64,000 bases of DNA from Oscillospiraceae bacterium (GTDB taxonomy: Bacteria > Bacillota > Clostridia > Oscillospirales > Oscillospiraceae). The notes beneath the pieces were generated by a model, which was not told the DNA's origin, made no database searches, and saw only the letters and a program-made list of their open reading frames with translations. The translations under genes and the position numbers were made by a program. Where the stretch lies: positions 61,868-125,867 of the forward strand of contig CADARY010000015.1 of NCBI GenBank assembly GCA_902790375.1. The letters are read 5' to 3'. Positions 1 through 9,000 of the stretch are shown one piece after another; the first letter of the stretch is position 1, and each line of letters opens with the position of its first letter.

Positions 1-3000
1 TTGGTTTTTCTAAGTTTTCCATACACGGCGGGCTTACCGTTTGCGTCATAGAGCAGATTTCCACCAGCATCTGTGATCTTGAAGATTCCCAGAACAAAAG
101 TCACGGTGCCGTCACGCTGAACCGAGGCAATGGTATAGCTGCCTTCTTCGCTGTCAGAATCTGCAAATTCCTCAGAAATGCTGAGTATACCCGAGGCTAT
201 CCCCTCAATCACAAGCTTGGTACTATCAGGAATAGACAGATTGATAAAATCGCCATTGTCAAGAACAATACCGGCCTTTCCGCTATCGTCTGTTTTCACA
301 GTGTCCGCAAGGATGATTTCGCCGACTCTGCTGCTGTTCACGAGCGTCAGAGAAAGGTTCATTCTATCCCCCGTGCTGTTTTTCAGCGTCACAGTTTTGG
401 TGCTGCGGGCAGGCTTCGCCCAGACCGCGTAGAGCGTGATCGGCGCGGTCACTTCTTTATCAAAGTCATAGGCCTTGGCAGAGATATCCTCACCTGCCGT
501 ATGGCTTGCCTTCGCAAATGTCTTATCCTCTGTCCAGCCGAGGAAGCCGATCCCCTCTGCCGTGGGATAGACGGGATCGGGCGTCGGGCGTTCGACAGCC
601 GCGCCCCTGTCCACAGCCTTTTGATAGACCCTGCGGTCGCCGTCGCGGTCATGATAGCCGTCCATCGCCGTCGTCCAGGCGCCGCCGTTCGAGTCAAAGC
701 TCACCAGCGGCTGCTCGGTAAAGGTGACAGTGGAGTCCTCTACACTGTACTGGAGCTTACCCTTGACTTCATAGGGGTTCTCATTGTATACGCGCAGAAT
801 AGCAGGATCGGCATATTCATGATAAGACGGTTCGTTATGGATGGTATAGTAATAGCCGATTGCGGGGGTTGAGCCCTCGACGCTGTAATCTTGCTTTGCT
901 GTTGCACTGGTGTCATGCTGGATTTCCAGAATAGCGGTCTTACCGGCGTCAACGCTGATCGTAGCTTTTTTATTGGTGCTGATTCGCTCCTGACCGGTCT
1001 GGTCTTCGTTGACAAGGTAGATATTGTTTTTTCCAACTGTGATCTTTACATCCTCAAGCGTTGACGAGGTGTTGTTTACAATACGCAGGCCGATCAACTG
1101 ACCGTTCGTGAACAGGAGCGGATTTATGGTTCCTGTCACGACAAAGGTATCGCTCAATGCCTCAACAGCGCTGGCGCTGCCGCGCTTCACCGTGGTGCTG
1201 TAGCCGACAATAAAGCTCTCCGTCACAGTGAGCGTCGCGCCGTAAGGAACCGTCAATGTCCTGGTCTGCCCGTTTGTCAGCTCGAAGCTCATCACGCCGT
1301 CTGTAAAGTCGTTGGCGTCATAATCGTCGTAGTCTTCAGGCTTGGTGCCCTCTCCAGCCCAGTCCGTCACAGTTGCAGTAAAGGTGAAGGGCACCACATT
1401 GCCGGAATAGCCATTGACAGTATTCTTCACGGTAATCGTGTTCGTCTTGCGGGTATTGTTGAAGACAATGCTGTGATCGCTGTCGGAAACCTGGTTGATC
1501 GTCGCTGTCAGGCTGCTTTGCTCTGTCCCGCCGTTGATGGAATAAGTCGTGTCATAGATAGCCTTCTGTGTCCCGCCTACGTCCTTCTTGACTTCGGTCT
1601 CCGTGACAACAAGCTTCGTGCCTTCGGGGATGGTCAGGAGGATGCTCTTCGGCGTGGTCTCATTCTTGCCGAAGCTGAGAGTGATTTCAGCCACGCCTTC
1701 TGCATTGGTGGTGATGCTGTTGTTCGGGTCTGTTTCGTCCCTGTAGACCTCGTAATTCGCAACCTTTGTATTTCCGTTTGTCAGCGTGAGCGTGAAGGTG
1801 AAGGACTCCGTCATCGATACCTTGCCCGTAAGCGTCTTGCTGAGCTCGATCTCCGCCATCTTGCGCACGTTGGCAAAGGTGACGTCAGCGCCGTCATCGG
1901 TCACAGAGAATGTGAAGATATTGTCATTATCCTCGTCCGCGTCCGTGATCGCCGTTCCCTCCCCTGTTTTGGGCATGGTTTTGGCAGAGGCCGTGATCTC
2001 ATAATTCGGATCAATGGTCTCCGTAATGGTCATGGTCGCGCCGACAGGGGCCTTAAAATTCCGGGTCACGTCCGCTTTATCCGTCGGCAGCATGGTAAAG
2101 CTCACTTCGCCGTTTGTGTCCGTGACAACATCTTCCGCAAGCGCGAAGTTTTGAACCGGATCTCCGCCCGCCTCGCTCAGCTTTACGGTGAAGTTGAAGC
2201 CAACAGGCGTATCGCCTGTCAGTCTGTCGTCCAGCGTCTTTGTCAGCTTCACGGCCGCCAGCCTGCGGGTGTTTTTAACGGTAATGCTGCTGTTATTCTC
2301 GGCGTAGAAGCTGCCGCCCTCAATCTCTTTCGGCGTCTCGCCGGTTTCAGCTATGGCATAAACCGGGGCATAATTGGAGGCCGATTCGGAGATCGTATAG
2401 TCGCCCACGGGCAGGGGGGATATCTTGATCGAATCCCCGTCTTTTACATTGTTAAGAACGATCCTGCCGGGTCTGTTCATAATCTTCGGCGTGATCGTGT
2501 AATCGATCGTGCCTTCAATGACATAGGAGCTCATGACAATGAACGGAGACGAGAGGGTGATCGTAAAGCGGTCAGCTGGATTCGCGCCAACCGAATCAAC
2601 GATTTTCTGGATCTCGATCGTCAGGCCGTCCCAGACGATGTTGGTGGCGGTGCCGTCTTTCAGCTTGCCGCGATAGCCGTATTCATCATTGACGAAGCGG
2701 TTGAGATTTGCCGTCTGGTCAAAATCAGCCGTGGCAAACTGTTCGCCGATCAGCATGTGGCTATCCATGGCAGACACGCCGATATGGGCTTCGCTGCCAA
2801 GGCCGGGGGCGATAACCGTCACGGCTTTATCGCTGTCAACGCCGATGTAAAGGTTGGCTGCCTTGTTCTTGTCACTGGTGTTGCCAAATATGACAGGGCT
2901 GCCGGAGAGGTGGATCACATCGGTTGCATCCATGATCACCACCGCGCCGTCTATCGCGCCGGTGTTGTTGGTGATGTTTCCGCCGGTCATGTTGAGCGTC

Positions 3001-6000
3001 CCGTTCAGATAGAGGGCGGAGGCGCTGGGAGCGCTGTTGCCGGTGATGGTAACGCCGTCAGCGATGTTTATCTCACCCTTGACATAAGCCGGCTGCTCCT
3101 CAACGGTTTTCTCCATGCCCGTGACATAGATCGCGCCGCCCCTGCCGTCGGTCACAGAATTGCGCAGGGTGGTACTGCCATTCAGGTTCAGCGTACCGGT
3201 GCTGTACACCAGTCCGCCGTCGCCGCTGGCCCTGATGTTTCCGCCGTCAAGGCAGATGTTCTCCAGCGTCAGTGTTCCGGCGTTTTTGAGCATGCTGTCG
3301 CCAACCCCGCCGCGTGTGATGACGGCACGGTCTGGATCCTTGTGTGGCGTGAAGGGGAACAGCGGATCAGTTTTAGATGCTGTTGTGAGGATCAGGCTCT
3401 CCCTTTCCCCGACGCTGACTATATCCGTTACGGGGATGGTATAGTCCTCCAGCATGTAGATCGTCCAGGGAGAGCTGAAATCGTCCGAATTCTTCCGGAT
3501 ATACGTGAGAGCGCTCTTCAGGGATTCAAAGACCACCGGCTTAGAACTTCCATCCGGCACCACCTTGCAGACAACGTGCAGGGTATTGGTGTAGGTGAGG
3601 GTGACTCTTTCGGTCCCGCTGTCGGTCTCATAAGAGAAGGTTCTTCCATCGTCGCTCACGGTTCCGTCAACCGACGCGGCTGTTGCGACCGTGTACTCGG
3701 CGTTATACTTCTCGGTGACGGACGCGGTCACGCCTGCGGGGAGGTTAAGGATAATGGACGCGCCATCTGTCGTCTGGGCATTGGGATTTGTCGGCTTGAG
3801 CTTGAATTTCACTTCGCCGCTCTCGTTCGTCACCAGATCGTTCTCCGGAGCCTCCGTGTCTGTGTAGACCTTCCAGCTCTGGATGGGATGGTCTTTATCC
3901 ACCTGCAGCTTCAGAGTAAAATCAAAAGGTATATCAAGAGACTCCTGGCGTGGGTCATCCTTGAGAGCGGCCTTCGTCACCGTCAGGTTTACGATCTTCG
4001 GCGCGATCCTGTTTTTAATCAGGATGGTTCCTTCGGCCTCGTTCACCTCATACAGCTCGTTGCCGAAGGAAGGAACGGTCTCTAAAATATAATAGTAATA
4101 GGGATTGCCCACGTCGTCCTGTCTGTCCAGGTCGCGGATCGACATGTGCCATTCATTCTCTGCGCCGAACTTCTGCTTCTCCCGCACCTTGGTCAGCGTG
4201 CTGACGAAGGCCATCATATCCGCATTGGTGATGCCGTCGTCCTGGGTTTCGTCCTCAAACTTTGTGCTGGAGCGGTAAACGTCAAAGGTGACGGGAGACT
4301 GCTTGGCAAGTATGCTATCATCCGTTACCTTTTCGTCCTCACCGGTATCCGCGTTAAACTGATACCACTCCTTGCTGACTGTCAGCGTAGTGGCGGGCTT
4401 GTTGCGCACGATGTACACGCCGGCGCTGGAAATGCCGTATTCCTGGTTATATCCGGCGTCAAGCGGGTCTTCGTCGTTGATGCTTTCCTCCTTGATGGAG
4501 TAGATATAATTGCGGTTTTGCTCGTCACGCGAGGGCAGGTCTTTGAAGGTCGTGTTGTTGTAGGGCATGGCGCTGGTCAGGGTGACGGTTCGCGGGGTGC
4601 CGTCTTCATAGGTAACCTGTACGATTTCGCCGCTGCCCTCTACGGATCGATAAAGCCCGACCACGACCCAGGCTCCCGCAGGCCAGGAATTGCCCTGTGA
4701 GGAATTGCTCTGCCAGATTTTCATGACGGGAACATTGATTAATACGCGTTGGTTATCGATTGTGACTTTGTCTCCATTTTCGGTGAGGTTGATGGCCGTC
4801 GCGCCTTCGGGCAGGTTTGCCAAAATTCTCGGTTTCAGATAATCGTCGTTGCAGAAGTAGAAATACCGCCATTTCGCAACTTGCGGCATCAGATATCCAT
4901 CTACCACTTTGGTCTCTGTGATACCGTAAAGCGTCTCGGACTGGAACTCGTCGCTGCCGCGGATCACGATCTCGCCGTTTTTATCCGTCGTGTACGTCGC
5001 TACCGGGTCGTCGTCTACCTGTGGGTCTTCAGACCATGGATCGTAGGACTGTGGTTCACCGTTAATAATCTGGTAAACCGCAAAGACCGTGCCGGGCAGC
5101 ACCTCGCCGGTGCTCTTGTTCATCTTGACGATGGTGAGCTGCGGATCCTCATAGCAGTTGTCGATGACGATGTTGACGCTGTCACTGGCATTTTTCACGC
5201 TGAACAACTGTGGATCTTCCGAATCCGTATCGGGCGCTTCTATGTAGTACGTTGTGGTCAGATGTATGTTCTCCGGCAGATCCCAGGGAACCTGGTTCTC
5301 CTCAACAATGCAGTAGATTGCTTCCGGAACCAGCGGCGCAGAAAACTGTATCGCGCCCCAAAGGGTATCCGTGTAGGCGTGTCTCTCGACAAAGACCCAC
5401 TCATTGTTTTCTTCATCCAGCATTTGGAGAACCGCATTTACCGCATTCTGCTGATCCGGCCGAAGAGCATAGCTGCCGGAGAAGCGGATAGTGACGCTGA
5501 GGCCTGGCGTCGGCGGGTAAAGGCGCACCTTCATGGTGTCACCGTTAAAAAATTGATAGAAATCACCCGTGTCGTAGGCTGGGTCGTCGGTGATCATGAA
5601 GCTGTAGAGGGTGTTGTCCTTCTTGTATCCGGGCACCGCCTTCTGCATCGCAAGGTAATAGCCGGTGTTCTTCTCAATGGTAATGTCGCCCGCTTGCCCG
5701 TGCAGCTCGATATAGGCATAGCCGCTGCTGTCGGTGGTAAAGCTGACAGCCTCCTTGTTCCCGTTCACTGTATACTCTATGACGCGCTGGTTTGCGTCGA
5801 GGAGAATAAACGTCGCCCCTTCGATGCCCTGCTGCATATTGTCTTCGCCATAGACATAGAGCTTCAGCTTATAATTGCCGGAGGCGTCCACGTCGGATGC
5901 GCTGGGATAGATCGCAACCGCGTCTTCGGTGACGCCCGCCGTGGCTCTGGCAATTTCCCCGCCAGAGGCGTCTTTCAGCACGGCGGTGCCGCGGAAGGTC

Positions 6001-9000
6001 TTCTTCTGGCCCGGCTCGGCCGTGATGCGTGTGCGGTATGTGATAGTAACGGGCGTGCTGTCCGGGATGACAAAGGTGCCGGTGTTGCCGCTGTAGTCAT
6101 AGGTGACGCTGCTGTTGCTGACGACGACGCTGCCATAGTCGATGGATTGTGCGGCGTCAGTCTTTGTTTCCTTTGTGGGGTAATCGTCATCAAAGGTGTC
6201 GGCGAGCGTGAGGGATTTGCCCCCGTTCAGCTCGTAGCCTTTGTGGTTCACCGTGACACGCCAGTAGGCCCAGCTGCCGTCCAGCGTGAGATATTCTCTT
6301 TTGAGCGGCGTATAGGTATAGCCAATGATCTCAGTGGTAGCGGTGTCCGAATCGTCGCCCGGGATGTTGGAGGGATTGCCGCTGTTGGAAATTTTGACGG
6401 TGTTCTGAACCGTGGCCTTCTTCTCTTTCCAGTCATAGTTTACATGCTGAGGAATTGCTGTGTAGGTCAGGCTTATTTTGTCTCCCTTATACATGTGGTC
6501 GACGGTGAGGGGGAAGCCGGTGAAAGCTGTCTCAACTCCCGGCTTCACATCCGTATTGTTGACCCGAGAGGCAGGCTTGTCATCAGGCTTGTTCCCTTGC
6601 GTATAGATATAGCTGCCGACAGCCCCGATCGCGGAGTCTCCGATGGAAACAGGGTATTCGTTTTCATCGAAGTCAAGATCGTTATCCGCTTCCACTTCAG
6701 CCGTATAGGTGACGGTGATGGTTCCCGTCTCCGAGTCCACGCTGTAGTCTCCTGCTTTGAAGGAGGAGACCTTCACATTGTGCGCCTTGACCGCAGACAG
6801 GGTGATGCCATTGCCAAGCACATAGTCGTGCGGCACTGTGCTCACCTGAACGGAGACGGGGACGGTGAATCTGACCTCGGTCGATGCGCTGATCGCGGCC
6901 GCCTGTTCGCTGGTATTATCCGCTGTTACGGTGAGGATCGTCGCACCGGTTTCCGAATCCGTTTCCTGCGTTACGGCAGCGTCAACAGTTTCTCCGCCCT
7001 GAAGATTGAGCGTGACGGGACTGGTAACATCAGTAACCGTAAGCTCCGCCGGGAAGGTATATTTCATCGGATTCATCGGCGAGAGCAGCTTCATCTGGCG
7101 CTCGCCCTCCTCCCCCTCCGGGATTTCGGAGAAGGACAGGGTCAGATTCAGGACATCGTTCTCTTTTACGATGGCCGGCACCGACAGAGCATGCGTCTCC
7201 GTTTCGCCCTCGCAGCTATAAACGGTGCCGGTGTCCAGGAACAGGTTGAGATTATCTGATTCCTCCAGCATCTCGCAGACCACCGTAATCGTGCCGGTCA
7301 TGCCGTTTTTGAGCGTGACCGTCAGCGTCTGCGATTCCGTGAAGCTTTGCAGACTCTTCACCGTCAGGTCAGTGACCTCCAGAACGTTCGGATCAGAAGC
7401 GGAAATGCTCTGGACATCCGTGCTGCTTATGGCAGTGATATTGCAGGCCCTGAAAATCTCGTCCAGCGTTGCGTCAGTGCCATTTTTCGCAATGGTATAG
7501 GTATAGTCACCCCAGGAGATTACAGAGACAGTGGCCGGCAGTTCGGGGAGGTCTTCTTTCTTCCCGTCAAAATAGAGTACCAGATTCGTGCAGCCGGTGA
7601 CATCCAGGGTGCTGACGGACGCGGGCAGCTTGAGCGATGTCAAATTTGTATTGTTCGATACATTAATATCGGTCAAAGAACTGTTGGCGCTCAAATCCAG
7701 TGTGGTGAGTTCCGTGCAGCCGGATACGTTCAGGCTGGTGACGGACGCGGGAACATCCAGCGAGGTCAGGCTCGTGAAGCCGGAGGCGTCCAGCGTCGTG
7801 ACCGAGTCGGGCAGGGTCAGCCAGGAGAGATCAGTATGATCGTTACGGTTGCCGACCTTCACCGTCGTAAGCTGGGTGTAGGCGGACAGATCGAGAGAAT
7901 CCAGTTCAGAGCAACCGGAAATGTCCAGCGTGGTTACGCCACCCGGTACGCTCAGGCTGGTCAAGGCGGTGCAGCCTGACACATCCAGGGTGGTCAGCCC
8001 CGTGCAGCCAGAGACATCCAGGCTGGTAACGCTCGTGCAGCCGGAAACGTTCAGGGACGTTACTTTGCTCGGAACGGTCAGGCTGGACAGTCCCGTGCAG
8101 CCGGAGACATCCAGCGTGGTTACGCCGCTCGGAACGGTCAGGCTGGTCAGCCCTATGCAATCGGAAACGTCCAGAGTCGTTACGTTGCTCGGAACGGTCA
8201 GGCTGGTCAGCTCTGTGCAGCCGGAAACGTTCAGTGAGGTAACACTGTTGGGCACAGTCACAGTCTGTAAATTCGCGCAGCCGGATAGATTCAACGTGCT
8301 CAGCGCAGTACAGTTAGAAAAAGCACTATTGGATATAGAGGCCAGGCTCGTGCAGTTTGAAAAATCGACAGAAGTCAAGTTCGAACAGCTTCCGAACGCT
8401 TTATCTCCAACCCTCTCCAAGGCCGAAAAATCGCTCAAATCGATGCTTGTGATCTTGGTTTGATTAAAGGTTTCTAACTCAATTGATTTCAAGGAGTCTT
8501 TACAATCTTGAAAATTTATAATCGTTGATAGGGTCGTGCCGCTAAAGGCATTCTTTCTTCCCAGGTTTTCGAGGCTTGAGCAGCCCGTAAAATCAACGCT
8601 ACTCAGCTTTGGTGCATCCTGAAACGGTCGACTTGTTATAGTGAGCAACGTGCTTGGCAACTTAACAGATTCAAGATTTTGATACCCGTTGAACAACCTG
8701 TTTGCCAGACCGGTAATTCCTTCGCCGATTATGACACTCTTAACATCGTTTTTATAACTTCCCCCCCAATACATACTGCTGTAATTATTCTCATAATTAC
8801 CCAGCATGCCAGTGCCCTGTACAGTAAGTACACCGTCTGCATCCAAGCTCCAAGTTCCGCTGCCGCTCGTTAATTGTACGTCACCAGGCTGTAAAGACTT
8901 GCCATTATTTTTACCATCAAATGACCATTCACCACTGGCAACAACATCCGCGTCCGTGACCTTGATCTCTACCGTCTCACCGTTTTTGAGCGTCAGGGTC

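Noticed and set aside
1473-7259. Long open frames on the plus strand at 1473-4085 and 4749-7259
   Set aside because: They are antisense to the adhesin gene; their translations lack known motifs, and the minus-strand frame gives continuous recognisable domains.
7900-8300. Possible CRISPR-like array
   Set aside because: The repeated blocks are in-frame LRR codons with no uniform spacers and no cas genes nearby.
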